Assembly: GCA_938027385.1 (NCBI GenBank)
Contig: CALJBF010000016.1
Span: forward strand, 1-7,211
DNA from: an uncultured Porphyromonadaceae bacterium
GTDB lineage: Bacteria; Bacteroidota; Bacteroidia; Bacteroidales; Muribaculaceae
Length of the DNA stretch: 7,211 nt
Reading direction: 5' to 3'
A program made the translations under genes and the position numbers. The notes below the pieces were generated by a model. It searched no databases, was not told the origin of the DNA, and saw nothing but the letters and a program-made list of their open reading frames with translations. Shown here piece after piece: positions 1 to 7,033 of this stretch. Within the stretch, counting starts at the first letter, position 1. Each line of letters begins with the position of its first letter.

Positions 1-63
1 CGCTTTGCGATGTTTGGCTATTTTGTTGATTGACAACCAAACATCGCAAAGCGATGTCCCTAC
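1..63. repeat. REPIN-like inverted pair of palindromic elements, left end cut by the window
   Basis: Bases 1-17 and 37-53 are perfect 17-bp inverted repeats (CGCTTTGCGATGTTTGG and its complement) around a 19-base AT-rich spacer. Nested inside is a second palindrome: bases 41-47 (ACATCGC) and 51-57 (GCGATGT) pair around a 3-base AAA loop. Read on the minus strand, this hairpin is preceded by GG and then GTAG (bases 63-60). A 5' GTAG-type tetranucleotide followed by an imperfect palindrome is the known layout of REP elements mobilised by RAYT (REP-associated tyrosine) transposases. Two REPs in opposite orientation form a REPIN. The left arm starts inside its palindrome, so roughly ten bases of that REP lie outside the window. 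The inverted repeat is directly visible; the REPIN identity is inferred. A plain stem-loop, perhaps a terminator for an unseen gene to the left, is the alternative. Confidence 0.62.
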
Positions 64-73
64 AATTTAGGCG

Positions 74-94
74 AAAAACGGGTTTTGCAACCCC
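74..94 (-). terminator. Intrinsic terminator downstream of the 952-residue protein gene
   Basis: Read on the minus strand, GGGTT (93-89), loop GCAA (88-85) and AACCC (84-80) form a 5-bp stem with a GNRA tetraloop. It is followed by G and a run of five T (78-74). It begins about 21 bases after the TGA stop codon, where a terminator for the two-gene operon is expected. The stem is short, but flanking A and T runs could extend it beyond one mismatch. Confidence 0.55.
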
Positions 95-114
95 TTTTCA
101 TGAAATGACCCGGA

Positions 115-2973
115 TCAGCGGGCGAGTTTCAGAGTCACTGACGAGCCGTCGGCGCCCCGGGCGCTGACGATGAGCAGTGACGACTCTGCGAGGCCGCGCA
201 GGTCGACGGTATCGCATCCGGCGCCCGAGAAGAGCGTGCGTCCGGCGATGTCGGTAACCGTTACCGCGCTTACGGGTGCGCTGAAGGTGAGAATGCCCCC
301 GTTGCATACGGCTGTTAGGTGGTTGCCTGTAACATCCTCGATGGAGTTATAATCGGGGTCGGGCACGATGCTGAAGTCGCGGATGCTGGCGGCTGTGTTG
401 GCGCCCACATGGAACCCGATGGTGAGGTTGCCCACGGGTACAAGAATCTCGTTACCGTCTGCGGTGGAGGCGTCGTTCTGGTCATGCGGGCGCGGCAGGA
501 GTGCAAGTGTGTGCTCCTGTTCGGCCATGCCGCTTACATTGTATTCGGCGATGTCGAACATGAAATCGCGCGAAGTGCCGAGCTGCAGCGTGAACTGCCC
601 CTGCTGCATGTCGTCGGTGCCGAAGGTCTTGAAGGTGAGGAAATAACGTTTACCGTTCTCGAAGAGGATGAAGGGCGAGTAGATGCCGTCGTCATACACC
701 ACGTCGTCATAGGTGCCGCGGGCGAAGAAGATGCTGTTGTCAGTGTCTACAGCCCAGGCGTATGATGCACCGCCGTTGACGATAGTCCAGTCATTGAAGT
801 CGGCGGTGTAGGGGATGGCCTCGCCGGTGCCGATGAAGGCGGTGAATTTCGGGGCATCCTCTTCGGCACAGCCGTTGGCGTTGTAGACTGTGACGGTGTA
901 GATGTATTCGCCTGATTCGGTCACGCCCTTGTCGGTGTACGAACAACGGGCGCCGGGCACGAGGCTTTCGGCGTCGGTGAGGGTGGTGATGACCTCCCCG
1001 TCACGGGCAATCTCTATTCTGGTCAGCGATGTGAGCGGACGCCCGGCGTTGTCGGCCTCGGGGTTGGTCCACCCCACACGGGCCTCGAACTGCCCCGGCT
1101 CTGCGAGCACGCCCAGTGCGGTGGCAGTGCCGGGCAGAAGTGCCTGCTCGACAAGCGAGACGGCTCCGAGGCCTACAGATTTGTATGCGTAGTTGGTCGA
1201 CATGCCGGTGTGGCGCCATACCAGGCAGTAATCGCCCTCGTTGTCGATGGGGATGATGACCTTGTAGTCATTGTAGCCGTATTCCTGCTGGTCGTTGATG
1301 CCCCCCAGTTTCGTGAATGTTCCGGCCAGGTCGTGGCGGTCGGTGGCGATGCCTACCTCGAAATTGTTGCATCTGGCCGAAATCGAGCTGGTGAACAGAT
1401 AGTATCCCGGCATCAGGTGCAGATAGGGCGAGGCCAGATAGTTGTCGGCGCTCTCGGTCTCGGGGGTGTCGCCGTTGACCGATGTGAACGATGTGCGGTA
1501 ATACTGAGTCACAACTTCCCAGCCCAGGCCGTCGTTGTTGGCGTCCTCGGCAGTGAAGAGCTCAAGCTGATCGGCGGAAGCGGTGTCGATGTCGATCGAG
1601 TAGGGGAAAGCGGCGGTCGGACGCCCTACGTATCCGGCTGATGCGGTCATCGGCTCGGCGTCGAGCGCACCGTTGGCGTTGCGCACGGTCACGGTGTAGG
1701 CATATGAGCCGGCCGCGGGCACATTGTCGGTGTATGTGGCCTGTGCGCCGGGTGTCAGGTTGTCGGTCAGCGTGGCAACGGGTTCGCCGTTGCGGGTTAT
1801 CTCGATTGCGGTTATTGCGTCAAGCGGGTTGCCGAGATTGTCGAGAGCCGGGTTGGTCCATGTCAGTGTGGCTTTCAGCTGGTCGGTGGCGTCGGCAACG
1901 GCCCTGAGGTCGGTTACCACGGCAGGCACCGCGAGGTTGCGCTTGATCTTGAAGGCGTGCATGCGGTAACCGAAATATGAACCGCTCGCGGCCTTCAGGT
2001 GCATGGCCACGTAATATTTGCCCGGTTCGGTGATCTGCACGGGGAGTTCGACGGTCTCGTTGAATTTGGTGACATCGTTCTCAGACATCAGCACGGTTGT
2101 GAACGATGCCGGATCGGTCTTGTCGGTGCCCAGCACGATGTCGAATGTGCCCTGTGCGGTGTATTCGAGTGTCACCAGATACTGCCCGGCCTCGCTGAGG
2201 TTCAGCGCCGGCGAGATGAAGTAGTTGTCTTCGGCCACACCCTCCGAGCTGTCGAACTCTGCGAATCCGACGTATGTGTTCAGGTGCCAGGGCATGGTCG
2301 ATGCGGCGCCTGGGCCGGCAAGGCTTGTCCACTCGCCGAAACTCTCCTGCGAGGTGAAATCGGCTACATACGGCAGTTCTTTGACGGTTTCGGGTGTCTC
2401 GGGTGTTTCCTGGCCGTCGGCCTTGACGGAGAACCCTGTCACACTGAGGTTGCCCTGGTATGACTCGCTGCAGCAATGGATGCCGAAATAGGTGTCGCCC
2501 GTGGCCGACGCGGTGAACGTGGCCGAGAATAGCTCGAAATCGTCGTTGTGATAATAGTCCGAGACACTGATCAGCGGCGTGGTGGCCTTGAGGGCCGACA
2601 TTGTACCGGTCGGGCCCATGAAAAGCTTGAATGCCTCACGCTCATTCGTGGCGTTGCCGGTGGTCTTGGCCCAGAAACTGACTACGTATGATGCGCCTTC
2701 GGTAAGCTCGATGGCGGGTGAGATGAGCATGGCGTCGGCGTCTTCTTCCGGTTCCCAGGGGTGCATCATGCCCCCCGAGGTGCCGGGAGTCGAGAAGTCG
2801 CTGTCGCGGTCATAGCTCCAGTAGTTGTCGCTGCGTTTTACATTCTGCCAGCCCGGGCAGAGTGAATAGTTGCTGCCGATGTCGGAGGTGTAGGGCACAC
2901 TCTCGCCGGCAGAGACAGCCGCAGGCACAAGAAGAGCCACGGCAGTCAGTGTGTTGACGATGGATTTTTTCAT
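115..2973 (-). CDS. Secreted multidomain surface protein with four jelly-roll-like and two FnIII modules and a C-terminal sorting-like domain
   Basis: This 952-residue protein starts with a clear Sec signal peptide (MKKSIVN, hydrophobic core, cleavage likely after VSA at residue 22), which fixes the start. Four jelly-roll-like segments resemble the cleaved-adhesin/choice-of-anchor-J type: residues about 25-185, 198-345, 455-610 and 718-875. Each opens with a PY(T/V/S)xD-like strand, and later has an SP(A/Y/F) strand and a conserved aromatic pattern. Two FnIII modules at about 350-450 and 615-717 share the pattern WTNPxxDNxGxPL, IEIxRxGE, PGA, YTD and YTVTVxNANG. Residues about 885-952 (VTVTDIAGRTLFSG to VTLKLAR) resemble a T9SS type A sorting domain, but lack the usual GxYxV strand. 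No protease or glycosidase motif is visible. A role in adhesion or glycan/protein binding at the cell surface is inferred. It lies 22 bases after the LRR gene, so co-transcription is likely. No Shine-Dalgarno sequence is seen, which is normal for Bacteroidota. Confidence 0.85.
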   Translation of the reverse strand: MKKSIVNTLTAVALLVPAAVSAGESVPYTSDIGSNYSLCPGWQNVKRSDNYWSYDRDSDFSTPGTSGGMMHPWEPEEDADAMLISPAIELTEGASYVVSFWAKTTGNATNEREAFKLFMGPTGTMSALKATTPLISVSDYYHNDDFELFSATFTASATGDTYFGIHCCSESYQGNLSVTGFSVKADGQETPETPETVKELPYVADFTSQESFGEWTSLAGPGAASTMPWHLNTYVGFAEFDSSEGVAEDNYFISPALNLSEAGQYLVTLEYTAQGTFDIVLGTDKTDPASFTTVLMSENDVTKFNETVELPVQITEPGKYYVAMHLKAASGSYFGYRMHAFKIKRNLAVPAVVTDLRAVADATDQLKATLTWTNPALDNLGNPLDAITAIEITRNGEPVATLTDNLTPGAQATYTDNVPAAGSYAYTVTVRNANGALDAEPMTASAGYVGRPTAAFPYSIDIDTASADQLELFTAEDANNDGLGWEVVTQYYRTSFTSVNGDTPETESADNYLASPYLHLMPGYYLFTSSISARCNNFEVGIATDRHDLAGTFTKLGGINDQQEYGYNDYKVIIPIDNEGDYCLVWRHTGMSTNYAYKSVGLGAVSLVEQALLPGTATALGVLAEPGQFEARVGWTNPEADNAGRPLTSLTRIEIARDGEVITTLTDAESLVPGARCSYTDKGVTESGEYIYTVTVYNANGCAEEDAPKFTAFIGTGEAIPYTADFNDWTIVNGGASYAWAVDTDNSIFFARGTYDDVVYDDGIYSPFILFENGKRYFLTFKTFGTDDMQQGQFTLQLGTSRDFMFDIAEYNVSGMAEQEHTLALLPRPHDQNDASTADGNEILVPVGNLTIGFHVGANTAASIRDFSIVPDPDYNSIEDVTGNHLTAVCNGGILTFSAPVSAVTVTDIAGRTLFSGAGCDTVDLRGLAESSLLIVSARGADGSSVTLKLAR

Positions 2974-2995
2974 ATCGGATATTGTGATTGAATGA

Positions 2996-5900
2996 TTATT
3001 TTACGATGACTGTCTTTATGACCGGCGCGTCCCCTGTGGCCACACGCACGAGGTATATGCCCGGAGCCGGTGCGGCGAGTGTGCCGCGGCCTCCGGTGAG
3101 CGCTATCTCGCCGGCCAGACGGCCGTCGGTGCCGAATACGGTTGCCGATGCTGCACTGGCCTCGACCACGATGTCGCCGTCGCGTGTGAATACGCGCACG
3201 TTGTCGGCATCGACGCTGTCAAGGGCGGTGTCGCCGGTGAATACCGGTGTCAGCACGGTGTAGATGCCGGGCATAATGAATGTGGTGCCCGGGTCGAGAG
3301 TTTCGCCGTTGAGGCGGAACCCGAGGTAGTCGTTGCCGGGCGCCGGTGAGGGGGTGATGGTCAGTGAGGCGTATTTGGGGACTTTCGAGCCGTGGGTGTA
3401 GCTGTTTCCGGCGCCGTCAGTCACTGTCACCGAGCCGAACGGGGAGGCGGTGACATCGAGATAGGCCGTGGCCGAGGCGCTGTTGGTGCCGTAGACATTC
3501 ACTTTCCACTGGCGGACGCGGGCTATGGAGCCGTCGGCCCCTTCGCCGTCGTTTTCGGCGCGGTCACCGGCCTGTGTGACGATGAGATTCGATTTTACGG
3601 CCATGGGGTCGTTGTCTGACTCGCGGGGCTTGCGCACCGGCAGCTGATAATAGATGTCGGTGAGCGCGGCGGCCGAGAGGCCGTTGCCGCTTACATAAAG
3701 GTATCCGAGCTCGGTGAGGTTGCGGGTGTCGAGTGCTGTGAGCCGGTTGTTCGATACCGACAGCTCCGCAAGGGCCGTGTTTCGGCTCAGGTCAACCGCG
3801 GTCAGGTTGTTGCCGTCAAGAATCAGTTCGGTGAGCGCCGTGTTGGCTGTCAGGTCTATTGACGCCAGGCTGTTGCCCCCGGCGCGGAGGGTTGTCAGCG
3901 CCGGATTGCCGGTGATGTCGAGCGCCGTCAGGCGGTTGTTGGTTACCAGCAGGGTTGTCAGCGCCGCTGTGCCTGTCAGGTCGAGCGCCGAAAGGTTCTG
4001 GTTGTGCAGGTCTACGTAACGCAGGGCCGTGTGGTTGGCGATGTCGATGGCGTCAATCTGGGTGAACGAGTCGCCGGTTTCGTCGCTGTTGGCGTAGGCC
4101 GTAAGCCGCACGAGTGCCGGATTTGCCGAGATGTCAAGTGTCTTTACAGCCGAATAGCTTGCGTCGAGCACCTCAAGACCGGGGTTGACCGACACGTCGA
4201 TGCTCTTTACCGGATTCCAGTAGAAGTTGAGCAGTTTCAGCCCGGGACATCCGGCGGTGTTTATGGCGCTGATATGGTTGTTGGGGAGGCCGAACAGCTC
4301 CTCGCCCACATCGCCGTAGCATGAGAGGTCGAGGGCGGTGATGTCGCCGTAGACTGTGACTGTCGAACCGGCGGCTGTGCCGTCGATGCGTGTGCCTGCG
4401 GTGTCATATTTCGCAAGCGAATATGACCCGATGCCGGTGTAGGGTGTGCGTGTGCCGGTTCCCCAGTCGATGTCGACTTTGCCGCCGTGGGTGGCGGTGG
4501 CCACGCGGAACGACAGTGCGCGCCCCTTTTCGGTGGTGAACGACACGGCGCTCTCGCACTCTTCGAAATTCACCTGTATCGTGGCGGCCTCGTCGACGAT
4601 GAAACTGGTCGAGAAGATCTCTTTGCCGTTTACGGTGACGCTGCGGAACCGTTGCCCCTCGGCGGGGTAGGGGTAGACATGCACCGGTATGCCGCGGCGC
4701 AGGTTTATGGTCACTGACGCTACAGTCTCGAACCACTCGGGTTCCCACTGCGCGAGCAGGAAACGGTTGCCGCCGTCGGCCTCGTAGACGTCGAGGTCAT
4801 ATTCCATCGAGAGGCCTCCGTAGGGGTAGAGGCGGTCGAGTGTGCCTGTGACACGCTCGCCGTTGAGTGCCGCGCCCTGTATGGTGGCGCTGACCACGGG
4901 ATATGAGGCAGAACCGTCACCCTCCGAGTCGCAGACCCAGTGCATTTCCGGGCCGGTGACGTATGCTATGTCGGCGATTTCGGGGTGCGAGCCGCTGAGG
5001 AACAGCGATATGTCGGTGCTCATGGTGGTGCGTGCCGCCGGCAGGGTCTTCACGGTGTAGGCCATTGAGAGCGGCGTGAATCCAGGGCAGTCGCGCAGGT
5101 CGACCTTGGTCATGCGCTCGGTCTGCTGGGCGTTGAAGTCGACGAACTCGAGTTTCGTGTCGCGTGCGACGAATGATTTCAGATAGTAGCAGTAATAGAG
5201 ATTGACGCGCGAGATGTCGGTGCCTGAGATGTCGACACCCTGTATCTTCAGCATCTTCTCGAAATCAAGGCTGCTTATCGGGTTGTCGGCCAGGTAGAGG
5301 TAGTTCAGTTCCTTGTTGTTGCCCAGGTCGAGGCTCGACAGGTTGTTGCCCGAGGCCGAGAGGGTGATCAGCTCGGGGCATTGCGTGAGGTCGAGTGACG
5401 AGAGCGAGCATCCCGAGACATGGAGCTGTTCGAGCAGCGGGCAGCTGGTCACGTCGAGTTCGGAGATGGCCGGATTGTCAGACACGTTGAGCGATGTGAG
5501 TTTCGGATAGTCGCCCAGTACGAAGGGGTCGGTGTCGAACGCGCCCGACGCCAGAGAGTTCCCGGCAAGTTCGAGCGTGCGCAGTTCGGGCAGGCCGACC
5601 GGGTAGAAATGTGCCAGATCGCAGTTGCTCAGGTTGATTGACCGCATGGTAGGATGCGAATCCTCAGGCGCGCAGATGAACACCGAGCCCAGTTGCGGGC
5701 AGTGGTGGGCGCTCAGATATACCAGCGTTTCGAGTGCGCCCGCGTGCAGGCATCGCAGGCCGGTGTTGTAGCTTAGGTTGAGGTCGGTGAGGGTTTCGCC
5801 CGCAAATTCCAGCGAGAGGGTGCTGTTGCTGCTCACGCTGTTGGAGAGCGCGTTGTGGCTCAGGTCGAGCTTTGTCAGCGGCACGGTTTCGGTTAGTTCG

Positions 5901-6274
5901 AACCTGGTAAGGGCGTTGTCTGAGAGTATCAGTCGGTTAAGGTTGGGCATTGTACCCACGGTGACACCGGTCAGCCCCATCTCCTCGCACTCGAATTCAG
6001 TGATGTTGCGGCCGGTTACGGTAATGGTGGCGCCCTTGACGGTGCCGGAGATCATGCGGTTGCTCCGGGGCTGGTTGGGGTCGATGGTGAAATATGTGGT
6101 CTGGCCGTCGCCGAAGTCGACCGTCACCGGCTGTGTGGCCGATGTGGTGTTGACCAGAAACTTTATTTCTGTGCCGGCGGCTCCGGTGGCCGGCGTCAGT
6201 GTTATCTGCGCGTGTGCCGTAATTGCCGCGCAACTGATGGCGAGGGCTGTTAATAGTGCGTTGAGTCTCTGCAT
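2996..6274 (-). CDS. Secreted leucine-rich-repeat protein with duplicated PKD-like/LRR modules and a T9SS type A sorting domain
   Basis: The 1092-residue product begins with a type I signal peptide (MQRLNALLTALAIS...), with cleavage predicted after AHA at residue 22, leaving an N-terminal Gln. The architecture is a module used twice. Module 1 has a PKD-like strand region with VDFGDG (about 24-96), an irregular LRR array (about 91-400), a cap, and a beta-rich repeat (about 516-572). Module 2 has a PKD-like region with VDIDWGTG (about 576-652), an LRR array (about 644-870) that becomes strictly 21-residue periodic, a cap containing IYYQLPV and RQWKVNVYG, and a second beta-rich repeat (about 935-1013). 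Residues about 1018-1092 form a canonical T9SS type A C-terminal domain: VFGTDGRLAG, PGIYLVRV, and the terminal VIKTVIVK. Such proteins are exported through Sec and the type IX translocon and then anchored or released. The ligand is unknown; protein or glycan recognition is inferred. It is probably the first gene of a two-gene operon. No clean TTTG/TAnnTTTG promoter is visible in the 159 bases upstream. Confidence 0.88.
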   Translation of the reverse strand: MQRLNALLTALAISCAAITAHAQITLTPATGAAGTEIKFLVNTTSATQPVTVDFGDGQTTYFTIDPNQPRSNRMISGTVKGATITVTGRNITEFECEEMGLTGVTVGTMPNLNRLILSDNALTRFELTETVPLTKLDLSHNALSNSVSSNSTLSLEFAGETLTDLNLSYNTGLRCLHAGALETLVYLSAHHCPQLGSVFICAPEDSHPTMRSINLSNCDLAHFYPVGLPELRTLELAGNSLASGAFDTDPFVLGDYPKLTSLNVSDNPAISELDVTSCPLLEQLHVSGCSLSSLDLTQCPELITLSASGNNLSSLDLGNNKELNYLYLADNPISSLDFEKMLKIQGVDISGTDISRVNLYYCYYLKSFVARDTKLEFVDFNAQQTERMTKVDLRDCPGFTPLSMAYTVKTLPAARTTMSTDISLFLSGSHPEIADIAYVTGPEMHWVCDSEGDGSASYPVVSATIQGAALNGERVTGTLDRLYPYGGLSMEYDLDVYEADGGNRFLLAQWEPEWFETVASVTINLRRGIPVHVYPYPAEGQRFRSVTVNGKEIFSTSFIVDEAATIQVNFEECESAVSFTTEKGRALSFRVATATHGGKVDIDWGTGTRTPYTGIGSYSLAKYDTAGTRIDGTAAGSTVTVYGDITALDLSCYGDVGEELFGLPNNHISAINTAGCPGLKLLNFYWNPVKSIDVSVNPGLEVLDASYSAVKTLDISANPALVRLTAYANSDETGDSFTQIDAIDIANHTALRYVDLHNQNLSALDLTGTAALTTLLVTNNRLTALDITGNPALTTLRAGGNSLASIDLTANTALTELILDGNNLTAVDLSRNTALAELSVSNNRLTALDTRNLTELGYLYVSGNGLSAAALTDIYYQLPVRKPRESDNDPMAVKSNLIVTQAGDRAENDGEGADGSIARVRQWKVNVYGTNSASATAYLDVTASPFGSVTVTDGAGNSYTHGSKVPKYASLTITPSPAPGNDYLGFRLNGETLDPGTTFIMPGIYTVLTPVFTGDTALDSVDADNVRVFTRDGDIVVEASAASATVFGTDGRLAGEIALTGGRGTLAAPAPGIYLVRVATGDAPVIKTVIVK
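3710..4024 (-). repeat. Five tandem 63-bp units encoding 21-residue leucine-rich repeats
   Basis: Within the LRR gene, residues 751-855 fall into five units of exactly 21 residues, starting at 751, 772, 793, 814 and 835, with a decaying sixth unit from 856. The pattern is L-xx-L-xxxx-N-x-L-xx-(L/I/V)-D-L-(T/S)-x-N-x-A. The corresponding DNA is an imperfect 63-bp tandem repeat, recognisable on the plus strand by recurring GTCAGG, GGTTGTT and GTTGTCAG(C) words. Between units, DNA identity looks moderate outside the conserved columns, so these are diverged repeats rather than a recent expansion. Confidence 0.85.
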
Positions 6275-6354
6275 CTTGATTGAGTTTCAGGAGATTGTAA
6301 GGATGATATAGGCAGTGTGTGGCCCTTGTTGCGGGGTGTAGGGTGGGAAAGAGA

Positions 6355-6395
6355 GCGTGTGGCAGTCACGTCTTCTGAAGGTGACTGTCACACGC
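6355..6395 (-). terminator. Strong hairpin between the DUF805 and LRR genes, candidate terminator
   Basis: Bases 6355-6369 (GCGTGTGGCAGTCAC) pair with 6381-6395 around an 11-base loop. The only imperfection is one G/T position, and three more pairs (CTT/AAG) are possible inside the loop. It starts about 38 bases after the DUF805 stop codon and ends about 80 bases before the LRR start codon, so it can separate the two transcripts. On the minus strand the stem is followed only by a pyrimidine tract (TCTCTTTCCC). The clean run of five T follows the stem on the plus strand (6398-6404 region), where no gene is seen. Termination on the minus strand is therefore likely but not textbook; a 5'-leader structure of the LRR operon is the alternative. 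Confidence 0.5.
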
Positions 6396-6433
6396 GTTAT
6401 TTTTGATTGCGGTATGTCGCCACCCGGCAGCGG

Positions 6434-6955
6434 TTACTGCCAGGGAGCCATGCCGTCGTTGATGCCGTAAGGGTTGGGGCCGAAACGGTTGGGGTGAGGC
6501 TCACCCTCTTTGCACTCCCATACCAAGAGCAGAATCCACCCGACGATGGGGATGAGGAAGATGAAGTACCAGCCGCCACCTTTGCCGATGTCGTGCAGAC
6601 GGCGCCAGGTAACAGCCAGCTGGGGCAACAGCAGGCCGATCCAGGCTATAAAGCACACGATGGGTATGCATGACAGGATGAATGCGAACAGCTGGAACCA
6701 CCAGAATTCGGCGCGGGGAGCGCGTCCGTTGAAGTCGGCGTATTTCGAGAAACAGATCTTGATGGCCTGCCCGAAACCTACGGTGCCGAACTGCGGGTTG
6801 GGATAGTTGGGGTTAGGAACCCACTGACCCTGCTGGTTCTGGTAGTTAGGCTGGGGGTTGGCCCAGTTCTGCTGTTGCTGATACTGCTGCTGATGCTGAT
6901 TGGGCTGCTGGTTAGGCCCCTGCTGGGGCTGCTGCCAGTTGTTGTTTGGATTCAT
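6434..6955 (-). CDS. DUF805 family inner-membrane protein with a Gln/Asn/Pro-rich N-terminal tail
   Basis: The 173-residue product has the DUF805 signature: RAPRAEFWWFQLF (79-90 region), then LLLPQLAVTWRRLHDIGKGG (108-127), then PIVGWILLL (136-144) and a C-terminal NRFGPNPYG (156-164). Hydrophobic stretches at about 85-115 and 128-146 indicate an integral membrane protein; the first may hold one long or two short helices. This membrane region looks more compact than in many DUF805 proteins. Residues 1-55 are an added hydrophilic tail of Gln, Asn, Pro and Tyr/Trp (QQQYQQQQN, NPQPNYQNQQ, NPNYPNPQ), probably disordered. DUF805 is uncharacterised biochemically, so no function is assigned. The start is supported by a well-placed promoter about 40 bases upstream. 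The leader is A/T-rich without a Shine-Dalgarno sequence. A hairpin follows the stop. It looks monocistronic. Confidence 0.92.
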   Translation of the reverse strand: MNPNNNWQQPQQGPNQQPNQHQQQYQQQQNWANPQPNYQNQQGQWVPNPNYPNPQFGTVGFGQAIKICFSKYADFNGRAPRAEFWWFQLFAFILSCIPIVCFIAWIGLLLPQLAVTWRRLHDIGKGGGWYFIFLIPIVGWILLLVWECKEGEPHPNRFGPNPYGINDGMAPWQ

Positions 6956-6992
6956 AAGCGATGTTATGGTGAATATGATTGATTATTTTGAG

Positions 6993-7024
6993 CAAATTTA
7001 TAAAATATGTGAATAATTGCCAAA
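6993..7024 (-). promoter_or_regulatory. Bacteroidetes-type primary sigma promoter of the DUF805 gene
   Basis: Read on the minus strand, TTTG (7024-7021) is followed by exactly 20 bases and then TAAATTTG (7000-6993). This matches the Bacteroidetes -33 TTTG and -7 TAnnTTTG boxes with normal spacing. Transcription would begin near 6986-6988, giving an AT-rich leader of about 30 bases before the ATG at 6955. Confidence 0.8.
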
Positions 7025-7033
7025 TCTTTGCCG

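Noticed and set aside
319..765. Plus-strand open frame of 148 codons opposite the 952-residue gene
   Set aside because: It is a shadow of GC-rich coding sequence on the opposite strand. Its product has no recognisable domain, and the minus-strand frame has a signal peptide and conserved modules.
1999..2463. Plus-strand open frame of 154 codons
   Set aside because: It lies wholly antisense to conserved jelly-roll coding sequence, has biased composition, and has no promoter or family match.
3665..4024. CRISPR-like periodic repeats
   Set aside because: The 63-bp period equals 21 codons, the frame stays open, and conservation follows LRR positions rather than a repeat/spacer pattern.
6216..6274. 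Possible lipoprotein signal (LAISC, Cys15) in the LRR protein
   Set aside because: The residues before the Cys do not fit a lipobox well, the preceding segment is short, and AHA/Q is a good signal peptidase I site. A T9SS sorting domain also fits a non-lipidated precursor.
5778..6311. Plus-strand open frame of 177 codons crossing the start of the LRR gene
   Set aside because: The product is Ser/Val/Leu-rich low-complexity sequence generated by antisense LRR codons, and the minus-strand signal peptide and PKD-like region are convincing.
6275..6354. Promoter for the LRR operon
   Set aside because: TATATCAT and TACAATCT occur on the minus strand, but neither matches TAnnTTTG, and no TTTG lies at the right distance, so I could not support a call.
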